DNA of 64,000 bases from Shewanella sp. Isolate11 (GTDB taxonomy: Bacteria; Pseudomonadota; Gammaproteobacteria; Enterobacterales; Shewanellaceae): assembly GCF_022398315.1 (NCBI RefSeq), contig NZ_JAKEVF010000005.1, positions 45,821 through 109,820 of the forward strand, in the 5' to 3' direction. Positions 16,842 to 25,988 of the stretch are shown here, one piece after another (positions within the stretch are counted from its first letter, which is position 1; the number at the start of each line of letters is the position of its first letter). The notes below the pieces were generated by a model. That model saw nothing but the letters and a program-made list of their open reading frames with translations, had not been told where the DNA came from and searched no databases. Both the position numbers and the translations under genes were made by a program.

Positions 16842-16868
16842 AAAAAAGCCTCATATTGAGGCTTTTTT
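16842..16868. terminator. Bidirectional terminator for the CoA-hydrolase gene
   Basis: AAAAAAGCCTCA-TAT-TGAGGCTTTTTT is a perfect 12-bp stem with A and T tracts on both sides, 21 bp after the minus-strand stop codon. Confidence 0.93.
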
Positions 16869-16889
16869 CATTTTAAGATACTGCTAAGG

Positions 16890-18176
16890 TTAAACCTTAA
16901 GCCCCCAAACATCGAAGGCTTCTTTGGCAAGCTGTTCTCTAAAATCAGGGTGAGCGATATCGATAAGTGCTCTGGCGCGTTCACGCAGAGATTTACCACG
17001 TAGATTGGCAATACCGTATTCGGTGACGATGTAATGCACATGTGCGCGAGTGGTGACTACGCCAGCACCTGGTGACAGTACGGTACTGATGCGGGACACG
17101 CTGCCACGCGCAGCAGTGCTAGGTAATGCGATCACAGAGCGGCCACCTTCAGACAAGCCTGCACCGCGAATAAAGTCCATCTGACCACCGACACCCGAAT
17201 AGATTTTGGTCCCCAGAGAGTCAGCACAAATTTGCCCTGAAATATCCACCTGTAGCGCCGAGTTTATTGCCATTACATTGGGGTTTTTACGAATAATAGA
17301 TGTGTCGTTCACTTGCTCGATATCCATAAATACTACAGACGGATTATCATCGACATAGTCATACAACCGCTGGCTGCCGAGGGCAAATCCCGTTACCGTT
17401 TTACCGGGATGCACCTGCTTACACTTGTTGTTGATCACCCCGAGTTCGACTAAGTTAAGCACGCCATCGGAAAACAGCTCGGTATGTACCCCAAGGTTTT
17501 GATGTTCGGTTAAACAAGACAATACCGCATCGGGGATCGCACCAATGCCCATTTGCAAACAGTCACCGTCGCGTACCAGTTTTGCCACATTTTTACCGAT
17601 CGCCAGACTGATAGGATCGCTTGCCGCTAAAGGGTGTTGTGGTAGAGGTTCACTCTGGGTGTAAACTGCGGCGAACTTATCATAATGAATAAATCCATCA
17701 CCATGAGTTCGTGGCATCTGCGGATTAATATGAGCAATAATTTTTCTAGCAACCTGACAGGCAGCTAAGCTGGCTTCGACCGAGATCCCCAGAGAACAGA
17801 TACCATGTTTGTCTGGTGGTGAAACTTGAATAATTGCAGTGTCGATACGTTGCTCGCCCGACCGAAACAACTTAGGCACTTCAGACAAGAAAATAGGCAC
17901 ATAGTCGGCGTCACCTTGCTGCAATAGCTCTCGTGTGGGCAATCCACCAAAAAAACAACGATGACGCAAATGACCTTTAAGGCGTGGGTCACTCAGTGAT
18001 TCGGCGCATTCGGTATGCAGTTGCAGTAAAGTCAGGTCTTGCTTGGTCAACGCGTGTTGCGCCAAGGCATCGAGTAATACCTTGGGCGTAGCGCCCATGG
18101 AATGGGTCCAGAGTGTCTCGCCACTTTCGATAATAGAGACTGCTTCTAAGGCGGTGTTACAGACTGTTGGTGCCAT
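16890..18176 (-). CDS. Acetyl-CoA hydrolase / CoA-transferase family protein
   Basis: This 428-residue protein belongs to the acetyl-CoA hydrolase/4-hydroxybutyrate CoA-transferase family, which moves CoA between short acyl groups through a glutamyl-CoA intermediate. The predicted active-site Glu is in GVHTELFSDG, with the GGQMDFIRGA and EYGIANLRGKS motifs in the C-terminal domain. The two-domain length is normal. The exact acyl substrate cannot be read from sequence. It stands alone: the island lies downstream and the sugar kinase is 190 bp upstream. Confidence 0.9.
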   Translation of the reverse strand: MAPTVCNTALEAVSIIESGETLWTHSMGATPKVLLDALAQHALTKQDLTLLQLHTECAESLSDPRLKGHLRHRCFFGGLPTRELLQQGDADYVPIFLSEVPKLFRSGEQRIDTAIIQVSPPDKHGICSLGISVEASLAACQVARKIIAHINPQMPRTHGDGFIHYDKFAAVYTQSEPLPQHPLAASDPISLAIGKNVAKLVRDGDCLQMGIGAIPDAVLSCLTEHQNLGVHTELFSDGVLNLVELGVINNKCKQVHPGKTVTGFALGSQRLYDYVDDNPSVVFMDIEQVNDTSIIRKNPNVMAINSALQVDISGQICADSLGTKIYSGVGGQMDFIRGAGLSEGGRSVIALPSTAARGSVSRISTVLSPGAGVVTTRAHVHYIVTEYGIANLRGKSLRERARALIDIAHPDFREQLAKEAFDVWGLKV

Positions 18177-18366
18177 CTAATATTCCTGCATCTTATTATT
18201 ATGATTGCAGTGTATGGCGTAAGTGATCGCTTTAACAGGATTTGACTTGAGGAGTTACGATTAAGTTGATCTTGAGCAAATATTGTCTTCAATTAAGCAG
18301 CATCGGTCGTAAAAAAACGGAAATGACCGAGGCACATTTCCGCTATTTATCACCCAAAAAGTTTAT

Positions 18367-19431
18367 CTATTGCAGGTGCTGTTTTAACGTATCTTGTTGG
18401 CTCAATAAGCTTTGATACAGAGTAAACTGATTGGCCGCACGCTCAAGATTATGATTATCTCGGTGCACATGGAAATAAACATCACCATTAAGATAATCGG
18501 TTAAGAAACGCACCCCTATCATTAAGCAGATCACACGCGCACCCAACCATAAGCTTTGCTTCTCTTGTTCACTCAGTACATGACCAAGCTCACTTAAATA
18601 ACCACGACAAATGGCAGCAAATATCGACTCACGTACGTTAACTTTGTCCAAATGAGTCGAATCTTCCTCTTCTGGCGAAGTAAAAGTCCGCACCATATCG
18701 CCAAAATCATACATTAGATGCCCTTTCATACAGGTATCGAGATCGATAATCGCCAAACTTGTCATATCACGCTTATCGTAAAGCATGTTATTGATCTTAG
18801 TATCGTTATGACAAATTCGCAGTGGCAGTTGATCTGAAACTCGCGCCAATTCTTGCAGTAAACCTGACTGAGATAACGCCATATCGACCCAGCTCTGACA
18901 CTGACCTAAACGTCCGACAACATCTTGCTCGACCGCGGCTTTTAATTGCTCAATACGTCCGGGGAGGTGGTGAAACTGAGGAATAACATCTTCGATGGCT
19001 TGTGCATCTAAATCACTTAACGCACAGGAGAAATGCCCAAAAGCTTTAGCCGCTGACTCCGCTTGCTGCTCATCAGATACCACTTCGATGCTATGACTAT
19101 GGGGCAGATAATTAATGGCGCGCCAAAATCCACCGTCATCGAGCTCAACAAACAGCGCTTGGTCTTGAGTTAATACCGGTTCAACCACTTTTAATTGATA
19201 ATCACCACTCTGCAGTTTGGAATTCAGATGTTGGGCAATTGTCTGCGCGTTGTTCACTAACACATTAGGCAGTTTAAAAACTTGGGTATTGATTCTCTGT
19301 AGCACCATTTCACCGGCTGGCCAACGCACCAAAAAGGTATCATTAATATGGCCATTACCCAGTGGAACAACTTTGGCTGATTCAGTAATGCCAAAGTGAG
19401 GCAACACCTGTTGCCGAATAAGATCAATCAC
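18367..19431 (-). CDS. APH-fold sugar 1-kinase, NahK-like
   Basis: This 354-residue protein has the aminoglycoside-phosphotransferase fold. The catalytic loop CHNDTKINNML and the metal-binding IIDLDTCMKG ... YDFGDMVR match N-acetylhexosamine 1-kinase (NahK) more closely than antibiotic kinases. It would phosphorylate a free sugar at C1. Its start overlaps the end of the upstream nucleotidyltransferase gene by 8 bp, so the two are translated together and probably act in sequence: free sugar to sugar-1-phosphate to NDP-sugar. The sugar is unknown. Confidence 0.82.
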   Translation of the reverse strand: MIDLIRQQVLPHFGITESAKVVPLGNGHINDTFLVRWPAGEMVLQRINTQVFKLPNVLVNNAQTIAQHLNSKLQSGDYQLKVVEPVLTQDQALFVELDDGGFWRAINYLPHSHSIEVVSDEQQAESAAKAFGHFSCALSDLDAQAIEDVIPQFHHLPGRIEQLKAAVEQDVVGRLGQCQSWVDMALSQSGLLQELARVSDQLPLRICHNDTKINNMLYDKRDMTSLAIIDLDTCMKGHLMYDFGDMVRTFTSPEEEDSTHLDKVNVRESIFAAICRGYLSELGHVLSEQEKQSLWLGARVICLMIGVRFLTDYLNGDVYFHVHRDNHNLERAANQFTLYQSLLSQQDTLKQHLQ

Positions 19432-20359
19432 CCATTAACTCCAATAATTTTTGTTTCACCCACGCTGTATCTTCGGGATAGGTAACCCCTAACCAAGTTT
19501 GGTCAGTTGTATTGACATAAACATCTTTGGCTATATTTGCGTTAGGCTCAGCGTATTGAGACGGTAAACACTGTTGCACAACTGCAGGTAAGTAACATTC
19601 GCTATCAGCTTGCAGACCGAACACCTTAACAAATTCGCTTAAAGAATGCCCTAACACAGTAAAAATTTGCGGAGTAAATCCCCAACAGGTCATCGATACT
19701 AAACTCTGTGGGTCTAATTTAGCAACATCGACACCATTTCGTCCCAGCAGTTCATCCCGTTGCCAAGCGATATCTAGCCACTCCTCAACCGAGGTCAAAT
19801 AGTCGCCATCCACCAAACATATTCCTCGATTGACCCCACCATTATCCGATAGGGTTTCCTGTAAGCGATAAGCCACTAGCTGCCAACGTTCAGGTTGTTG
19901 TTGAAAACCAGCGGCCAATAATTTGAAAGCCTGATCACCATAAAAATCATCGGCATTTATCACCACCATAGGCGTATTAACCTGATGACGGGCACTCCAC
20001 AGCGCATGAGCTGTTCCCCAAGGCTTAGTCCGATAATGGCCATCACCAACAATGGTTAAACACTCGGCGGGTAGATCCAGCATCTGCTGCACGCAGAAGC
20101 TCAGGCTAAACCCCTGAGGTAAGTCGCGTAATAATTCGGTTAGCGGTTCGATCAATTCAGAGCGGGTCACAATTACCGCAGCGGAAAAACCAGCTTTAAT
20201 AGCGCTAGCAATAGACAGCTCCAGCATGGTTTCGCCTTGGGGGCCCAATTTGGCTAACTGTTTGTCGCCGCCGAAACGGCTACCGAGTCCTGCGGCCATC
20301 ACCACTAAAGTGATGTCTTGTTTAGCGCTATTTTCAGAAAATGATAGAGAAGTTGTCAT
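19424..20359 (-). CDS. NDP-sugar nucleotidyltransferase paired with the kinase
   Basis: The protein has a GT-A-type NTP-transferase fold. The nucleotide-binding motif MAAGLGSRFGGDKQLAKLG is near residue 20 and the metal-binding Asp is in VVINADDFYG. It would join a sugar-1-phosphate to a nucleotide. ATG at 20359 gives 311 residues; a TTG at 20380 with AAGG upstream is a possible alternative. It is the first gene of the two-gene operon with the NahK-like kinase. The closest functional parallel is AmgK-MurU in cell-wall recycling, but the kinase here is of a different subfamily. Confidence 0.82.
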   Translation of the reverse strand: MTTSLSFSENSAKQDITLVVMAAGLGSRFGGDKQLAKLGPQGETMLELSIASAIKAGFSAAVIVTRSELIEPLTELLRDLPQGFSLSFCVQQMLDLPAECLTIVGDGHYRTKPWGTAHALWSARHQVNTPMVVINADDFYGDQAFKLLAAGFQQQPERWQLVAYRLQETLSDNGGVNRGICLVDGDYLTSVEEWLDIAWQRDELLGRNGVDVAKLDPQSLVSMTCWGFTPQIFTVLGHSLSEFVKVFGLQADSECYLPAVVQQCLPSQYAEPNANIAKDVYVNTTDQTWLGVTYPEDTAWVKQKLLELMGD

Positions 20360-20380
20360 GGTCGCCAAACAGGCACTCAA

Positions 20381-20652
20381 ACTAAACCTTAAATGCCTTG
20401 AAAGAAAAATTGACCCATGAGTCTAAACAGTAAAATTAATTTATACCATTAATTAAAGTAAATTAGTGATCAGCCCGTTTGTAACAGAAAAGGGCGCAGG
20501 AAAAATTGTCGATAACAAGGCGTAAATTACAGTAACCAGTTATTCTAATTAAAAAATTTCAACACGGTTGTCGGTGATTTTAACCAGCAAGAATGATCAG
20601 ATAATAACTGCGATTGGTATTACACCAGAGGTGTACTGGCGATTGCAGTAAT
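20381..20652. other. Intergenic region before the MITE
   Basis: AT-rich DNA of about 270 bp upstream of the nucleotidyltransferase gene; its promoter must lie here, but no clear -35/-10 pair or operator stands out. Confidence 0.4.
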
Positions 20653-20835
20653 TTAACCTGAACTCGGGTTTATGAGTGTCGGAAAATCTAAATTTAACAA
20701 GCTAATTCAATGCTATAAAGGATTAGTTCGAAAAGAAAAGTCTATTTTCTGACTGAATGCGCAGATTTTTGGGCATATCAAGGCGCTCTGTCGTACACCA
20801 TAGCGAGCGGTGGTGTACGACAGAGCTCAGGTTAA
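20653..20835. mobile_element. MITE-like element, copy 1 (183 bp)
   Basis: The ends are imperfect inverted repeats: TTAACCTGAACTC on the left and GAGCTCAGGTTAA on the right (12 of 13 match). There is no coding sequence. The left 155 bp are over 90% identical by eye to 55046-55200. Copy 1 contains a perfect 16-bp hairpin, GCTCTGTCGTACACCA / TGGTGTACGACAGAGC (20785-20826). It ends 19 bp after the stop codon of the minus-strand membrane protein gene and may act as its terminator. Confidence 0.8.
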
Positions 20836-20854
20836 TTTACATAGTGAATACACA

Positions 20855-22126
20855 CTAGAGATAAGGGCGAAATGCGACCTCTTTTGCCAATGCCGCCTGA
20901 CTGCCTTTAAGACTAAATTGATAGCCACACATCGTCAGATTTCCGCGCATGGCAATATCTTGAATAATCGCTTTAGTATCCAATGGAGAAAAGCGCGCGA
21001 CCGTCGACGTATCCTTCATTAAGTTCACTTCTACTGGACGATATTGAGTGCCATTATTAAAAGTGACATTTTGGCAGCTACTATCGCCTTTAGCGGTTTT
21101 CAATGACCAGATAAGGCCCGGATCACCCCGCTCGCCTAGCCACTTGAGCAACAGGGCATCACCATCGAGCAACACGCTAAAACCATCTGGCATCTGTGCC
21201 GTTTTAAACGATACATTATCAGCGCCTTGCGATTCGGTTTGCGAACCACTCGACGACTTAACCGTCTGCTCGGTATCAGATTCCATCCCTGCAGCAGGCC
21301 ACAAGATCCACACTAGCCCCAAGCTTAAAACGGCCACAAAAGAGATACCCACCACTTTGGGAAAAGCTTTGATATTGTGCACAACAACTTGAGCAGCCTT
21401 AGTCGAAGCGCTCAAGATATCTGACATCATCTGGCTGAAAGAGCCGCTCATATTGTCTGAATAGGTATCATCCTGATGCTCTTCACGATAACGCTGTTGG
21501 TGAGCGCCTTCGACCCGATAACCATCTACACCTTCAGAAGCGATTTCAGCTTGATATGAAGCATAATGCTGCACCGAATCTGTTGCAGCAAAATTGTCTG
21601 CACCGACGCGGTTCTCAGCGGAATCATTTGCCAGAGTTTGATGACCAACTGAGCTATTTTCAACATCGTCGACTGTAGCGAAATGAGGCTGTTGACCTCC
21701 GGTCGCCAAAGTCGGTTCGACGCGTCTTCTACCGTTTGATGTCACAGCCAAAGGGCCGCTGTAACCAAAACCATCGGCTTTATAGATACTGCCTGGTAAT
21801 GGGCGTAGACCAATTACCACCACACTGACAATCTGTAAACAGACACAAATGGCGCTTAAAATGTGCCATTGATAAATCAGACCTATGCTCATCATCAATA
21901 GCGCCATCGTTGGCAAGATAATCAGTGGCGAGCGTTGCCCTTGCAAACGGCGTAGCGTACTAAGCCCGACTACCACAGCAAATAGCAAAGAAATAACCAG
22001 TAATAGACCATGGCTGCCTAGTAATACGTCAAATAAAGACACCAACAACAAAGCGCCGATATTGATCAAGGCAAATCGAATATTACTGTCCACGCCTCGA
22101 CGACAAAAAAAGGTGTTTAACTGCAT
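20855..22126 (-). CDS. Hypothetical membrane protein
   Basis: This 423-residue protein has four predicted N-terminal transmembrane helices (about 17-36, 40-57, 67-85, 88-107). A polar, low-complexity cytoplasmic stretch (about 110-255) follows, then a fifth helix (258-277) and a C-terminal soluble domain of about 140 residues with two Cys (SSCQNVTFNNG, NLTMCGYQF) that may form a disulfide. The C-terminal domain would then be periplasmic. No family is recognised. It is divergent from gmk. Confidence 0.75.
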   Translation of the reverse strand: MQLNTFFCRRGVDSNIRFALINIGALLLVSLFDVLLGSHGLLLVISLLFAVVVGLSTLRRLQGQRSPLIILPTMALLMMSIGLIYQWHILSAICVCLQIVSVVVIGLRPLPGSIYKADGFGYSGPLAVTSNGRRRVEPTLATGGQQPHFATVDDVENSSVGHQTLANDSAENRVGADNFAATDSVQHYASYQAEIASEGVDGYRVEGAHQQRYREEHQDDTYSDNMSGSFSQMMSDILSASTKAAQVVVHNIKAFPKVVGISFVAVLSLGLVWILWPAAGMESDTEQTVKSSSGSQTESQGADNVSFKTAQMPDGFSVLLDGDALLLKWLGERGDPGLIWSLKTAKGDSSCQNVTFNNGTQYRPVEVNLMKDTSTVARFSPLDTKAIIQDIAMRGNLTMCGYQFSLKGSQAALAKEVAFRPYL

Positions 22127-22340
22127 AACGCCATATCCCTAAAAATCATGATTAAAACCGCTTTTATAAGCATAAACCGACTTGCCTGAGTCCCAGCTTA
22201 ACACCGCGAGTTATTGCATTAACCTCTCAGGCCAATCTTTATGTTGAAATTAATCTAAATTCAACTGAGATCATAAAACCGAAGCCTACAGGGTTAACAG
22301 TTCATTATGAAAGCACTAGCCTTAATTTACTGCTAGGTTG

Positions 22341-22346
22341 TATAAT
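22341..22346 (+). promoter_or_regulatory. Possible -10 of the gmk-rpoZ-spoT operon
   Basis: A perfect TATAAT lies 42 bp before the gmk ATG. No good -35 is seen at the standard spacing. Confidence 0.45.
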
Positions 22347-22388
22347 GTCCGGCTACCTAAAAACGATTAGCCTTTGGATAGCAAATAC

Positions 22389-23012
22389 ATGACCGCTCGC
22401 GGAAACCTCTTTATCATTTCAGCGCCTAGTGGTGCCGGCAAATCTTCTCTGCTTTCTGCTATTTTGCAGGATAAACCCGCCGATATGAAGGTGTCAGTTT
22501 CACATACCACTCGCCAACCTAGAGTTGGGGAGCGCAATGGTGAGCACTATCATTTTGTTTCTGTTGACGAATTCAAAGCGCTAATCGAAAAACAAGCCTT
22601 CTTCGAATGGGCTGAAGTCTTTGGTAATTACTATGGTACTTCTCGTGAGGCCATCGAAGTCATGCTAAATCAAGGTATCGATGTGTTTCTCGATATCGAC
22701 TGGCAAGGTGCTCAGCAAGTGAAGAAGATGATGCCTGAAGCGATAGGGGTATTTATTCTGCCGCCATCGAAAGCCGAGCTTGAACGCCGCTTAACAGGAC
22801 GTGGTCAAGACAGCGAAGATGTTATCGCCGGGCGCATGGCACAAGCTACTTCTGAGATTTCCCACTATGATGAATATGACTTCATCATAGTAAATGATGA
22901 CTTTGAGCAAGCTCAGGTCGATTTAAAAGCAATTATTCGCAGCCAACGCCTCACTCGCGCTGGTCAAATTCATGCTCAAAATGATATGCTTAATGATCTG
23001 TTGGCAGACTAA
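22389..23012 (+). CDS. gmk: Guanylate kinase
   Basis: Gmk phosphorylates GMP to GDP. The 207-residue protein has the P-loop [11 protein letters not shown], the GMP-binding [19 protein letters not shown] block and [10 protein letters not shown]. The ATG at 22389 is preferred because GGATA lies 9 nt upstream; an upstream in-frame start at 22374 overlaps that site. It is the first gene of the conserved gmk-rpoZ-spoT block. Confidence 0.96.
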   Translation: MTARGNLFIISAPSGAGKSSLLSAILQDKPADMKVSVSHTTRQPRVGERNGEHYHFVSVDEFKALIEKQAFFEWAEVFGNYYGTSREAIEVMLNQGIDVFLDIDWQGAQQVKKMMPEAIGVFILPPSKAELERRLTGRGQDSEDVIAGRMAQATSEISHYDEYDFIIVNDDFEQAQVDLKAIIRSQRLTRAGQIHAQNDMLNDLLAD

Positions 23013-23069
23013 CTGTCATCGTGTACAATTTTGCGTCATTTTTTCACCCATAAACTGGAGTTTCAATAC

Positions 23070-23351
23070 ATGGCTCGCGTAACTGTAGAAGACGCCGTAA
23101 ACCAAATCGGCAACCGTTTTGATATGATCCTGGTTGCAGCGCGTCGTGCTCGCCAAATCGCTGTGCAGGGCAAAGACCCTATGGTTGAAGAAGAGAACGA
23201 CAAGCCAACGGTTATCGCTTTACGCGAAATCGAATTAGGCTTAGTCACTGCCGATACCCTTGATGCCGATGAGCGTCAAACTGCTCGCGAACGCGAAGCG
23301 GCTGAAATCGCTTCTGTTGCTGCCATCGCAGAAGGCCGCAACGTTTTATAG
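23070..23351 (+). CDS. rpoZ: RNA polymerase omega subunit
   Basis: Omega helps assemble RNA polymerase and mediates part of the ppGpp response. The 93-residue protein begins [19 protein letters not shown] and has the conserved RRARQI and ALREIE segments. ATG 23070 has CTGGAG 9 nt upstream. It lies 57 bp after gmk and 12 bp before spoT. Confidence 0.97.
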   Translation: MARVTVEDAVNQIGNRFDMILVAARRARQIAVQGKDPMVEEENDKPTVIALREIELGLVTADTLDADERQTAREREAAEIASVAAIAEGRNVL

Positions 23352-23363
23352 GAGTGTTGCCAC

Positions 23364-25466
23364 TTGTATCTGTTTGAAGGTCTCAATGAGTCTGCGTCCA
23401 GTTATTTAGAACCGGCGCAAGTAGAATTACTCAAGCAGGCCTATCAGGTCGCGCGTGATGCCCATGAAGGCCAAATGCGCACAAGTGGCGAACCTTATAT
23501 AACCCATCCGGTTGCGGTTGCCCGCATCCTTGCCGATATGCGTCTCGACCATGAGACGCTTATGGCTGCCCTGCTGCACGATACCATCGAAGACACTCCC
23601 GTCACCAAAGAAGAGCTTGCCGAACTGTTTGGCAAATCTGTCGCTGAATTGGTCGAAGGGGTATCAAAGCTCGATAAGCTCAAATTTCGCGATAAGAAAG
23701 AAGCCCAGGCAGAAAACTTCCGCAAAATGATGATGGCGATGACCCAAGATATTCGGGTTATCCTGATCAAGCTGGCCGACCGCACTCACAACATGCGAAC
23801 CTTAGGCGCATTGCGTCCCGACAAACGTCGCCGTATCGCCCGGGAAACCTTAGAAATTTATGCGCCAATTGCTAACCGTTTAGGTATTCATAATATCAAA
23901 ACTGAGTTAGAGGATTTAGGTTTTCATGCCTATTATCCAATGCGCTATCGCGTGCTTAAAGAAGTGGTTAAAGCCGCTCGTGGTAATCGCAAAGAGCTTA
24001 TTCTGAGCATCGAAGCGGCAATCAAAACGCGTCTGGAAGACACAGGGCTGAATGGCACGGTTAAAGGTCGCGAGAAGAACCTTTATTCCATCTACAACAA
24101 GATGCGAAATAAAGAGCTGCAATTTCAAGAAGTCATGGATATTTACGCCTTTAGGGTGATCGTCGATTCCATCGATACTTGTTACCGCGTTATGGGCGCC
24201 ATGCACGGTTTATACAAACCGCGTCCCGGACGCTTTAAAGATTATATTGCCATCCCTAAGGCTAACGGCTATCAATCTCTACATACTTCGTTATTTGGCC
24301 CTCATGCCGTGCCGGTTGAGATCCAAATTCGTACCGAAGATATGGATCAGATGGCTGATAAAGGGGTCGCGGCGCACTGGATGTACAAGGGCGGCGATCA
24401 ACAGCAAGGTACAACGACTCAGGTACGCGCGCGCAAGTGGATGCAAAGCTTACTGGAACTGCAACAGAGTGCCAGCACCTCATTCGAATTTGTAGAAAAC
24501 TTCAAGACCGAACTGTTCCCTGAAGAGATTTATGTCTTTACGCCAGAAGGTCGTATCCTAGAGCTGCCCGTTGGCGCAACCGCGGTCGACTTTGCCTATG
24601 AAGTACATACCGACGTAGGTAATACCTGTGTTGGCGCACGAGTTAACCGTCAGGCTTATCCGCTGAGCCAGCCACTGATTTCAGGGCAAACCATCGAAAT
24701 CATCACAGCCAAAGGCGCACGCCCAAATGCTGCTTGGCTCAACTTTGTGGTCACAGGTAAGGCTCGCGCTAAAATTCGCCAGATTCTTAAAAGCCTCAAG
24801 GCCGATGACGCCGTGGTATTGGGTCAACGCTTGCTCAATCACGCTCTAGGCAATGTCAAATTAAACGATATTACTGCCGAGCAAATTGCCAAAATTGTTA
24901 AAGAAACCAAGCATAAAGATTTAGATTCGCTGTTGGCCGATATTGGCCTTGGCAACGCAATGAGCATAGTGATCGCTCAGCGTCTCAAGGGCGATCAGGT
25001 CGAGCCTCATGAGCACAAAGACTCCAACATGATGCCGATCCGTGGTGCCGAAGGTATGCTGGTTTCTTTTGCCAACTGCTGTCGTCCCATCCCGGGTGAC
25101 GCGGTTATTGCCCACGTGAGTCCGGGTAAAGGTCTGGTGGTTCACATGGAAAGCTGCGCCAATATTCGTGGTTATCAGGGCGAGCCAGATAAGTATATTC
25201 CTGTGCATTGGGATAATGCCGAAGGGGTTGAGTTCCAAGCCAACCTGCGCATTGAAATCGTTAACCATCACGGTGCACTGGCAAAAATCACCTCAATTGT
25301 CGCAGCCGAAGGTTCCAACATTCATAACCTCAGCACCGAAGAACGTGATGGACGTGTTTTCTTGATTAACTTACGGATCTCGGTTAAAGATCGAATCCAC
25401 TTGGCCAACGTGATGCGCCGCATTCGAGTACTTCCTGAAGTTTTGCGTACATCACGTAACCGTTAA
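23364..25466 (+). CDS. spoT: Bifunctional (p)ppGpp synthetase/hydrolase SpoT
   Basis: SpoT makes and degrades (p)ppGpp in the stringent response. At 700 residues it is full length. The N-terminal HD hydrolase domain is intact (ALLHDTIEDTP, LADRTHNMRTL), followed by the synthetase domain (RPGRFKDYIAIPKANGYQSL), the TGS domain (EIYVFTPEGRI), the helical and zinc-finger region (NCCRPIPGD) and the C-terminal ACT domain. It starts with TTG, supported by AGGAG 8 nt upstream and by the conserved MYLFEGLNE start. Confidence 0.97.
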   Translation: MYLFEGLNESASSYLEPAQVELLKQAYQVARDAHEGQMRTSGEPYITHPVAVARILADMRLDHETLMAALLHDTIEDTPVTKEELAELFGKSVAELVEGVSKLDKLKFRDKKEAQAENFRKMMMAMTQDIRVILIKLADRTHNMRTLGALRPDKRRRIARETLEIYAPIANRLGIHNIKTELEDLGFHAYYPMRYRVLKEVVKAARGNRKELILSIEAAIKTRLEDTGLNGTVKGREKNLYSIYNKMRNKELQFQEVMDIYAFRVIVDSIDTCYRVMGAMHGLYKPRPGRFKDYIAIPKANGYQSLHTSLFGPHAVPVEIQIRTEDMDQMADKGVAAHWMYKGGDQQQGTTTQVRARKWMQSLLELQQSASTSFEFVENFKTELFPEEIYVFTPEGRILELPVGATAVDFAYEVHTDVGNTCVGARVNRQAYPLSQPLISGQTIEIITAKGARPNAAWLNFVVTGKARAKIRQILKSLKADDAVVLGQRLLNHALGNVKLNDITAEQIAKIVKETKHKDLDSLLADIGLGNAMSIVIAQRLKGDQVEPHEHKDSNMMPIRGAEGMLVSFANCCRPIPGDAVIAHVSPGKGLVVHMESCANIRGYQGEPDKYIPVHWDNAEGVEFQANLRIEIVNHHGALAKITSIVAAEGSNIHNLSTEERDGRVFLINLRISVKDRIHLANVMRRIRVLPEVLRTSRNR

Positions 25467-25539
25467 TCTGAACGATTCCGTGTATCCGGATACCAATATC
25501 TTAAACCTGTAATAACAACAATTAATAAGTGAGAACATT

Positions 25540-25923
25540 ATGGCAGAGAAGATTATCATCGCGACCGATAAGGCCCCTCAGGCAATTGGCACCTATTCTC
25601 AAGCAGTAAAAGTGGGCGGCACAGTTTATCTTTCAGGCCAGATCCCATTGAATCCAGAAACCATGCAAATGGTAAGCGAAGAATTTGAAGCCCAAGTGGT
25701 GCAAGTTTTTGACAACCTCACCGCAGTTTGTGAAGCGGCAGGTGGTTCATTAAAAGATATCGTTAAACTGAATATCTTCATGACCGACCTAAGCAACTTT
25801 GCCACGGTTAACGAAATCATGGGTCGTTACTTCACCCAGCCTTATCCAGCCCGCGCCGCCATTGGTGTTAAGCAACTGCCAAAAGATGCTTTGGTAGAGA
25901 TGGATGGCATCATGGAGCTGTAA
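25540..25923 (+). CDS. ridA: RidA family enamine/imine deaminase
   Basis: RidA hydrolyses reactive enamine/imine intermediates such as 2-aminoacrylate made by PLP enzymes. The 127-residue protein has the signature blocks [25 protein letters not shown] and the C-terminal [17 protein letters not shown] with the substrate-binding Arg. It sits between spoT and trmH in the same direction; in E. coli these two are adjacent. Confidence 0.95.
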   Translation: MAEKIIIATDKAPQAIGTYSQAVKVGGTVYLSGQIPLNPETMQMVSEEFEAQVVQVFDNLTAVCEAAGGSLKDIVKLNIFMTDLSNFATVNEIMGRYFTQPYPARAAIGVKQLPKDALVEMDGIMEL

Positions 25924-25935
25924 GGCTCACTTGAT

Positions 25936-25970
25936 TAAGGGCGCCATTGCGCCCTTGTTATTTTTCCCTC
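25936..25970 (+). terminator. Probable terminator after ridA
   Basis: AAGGGCG and CGCCCTT form a stem with a 6-nt loop, followed by GTTATTTTT. It separates ridA from trmH. Confidence 0.7.
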
Positions 25971-25988
25971 TGATACAACTGATACGCC

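Larger units (their letters stand above)
16219..16889. other. Right end of the island, mostly non-coding
   Basis: This stretch holds an imperfect inverted repeat (GGTCTAGACAAAGTTA near 16240, with its partner ending TTTGTAGACC near 16280), a pair of operator-like palindromes with a 51-codon frame, two GGTGGGCA repeats (16571, 16583), the attR-like repeat and two hairpins before the next gene. Most are listed separately. Confidence 0.5.
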
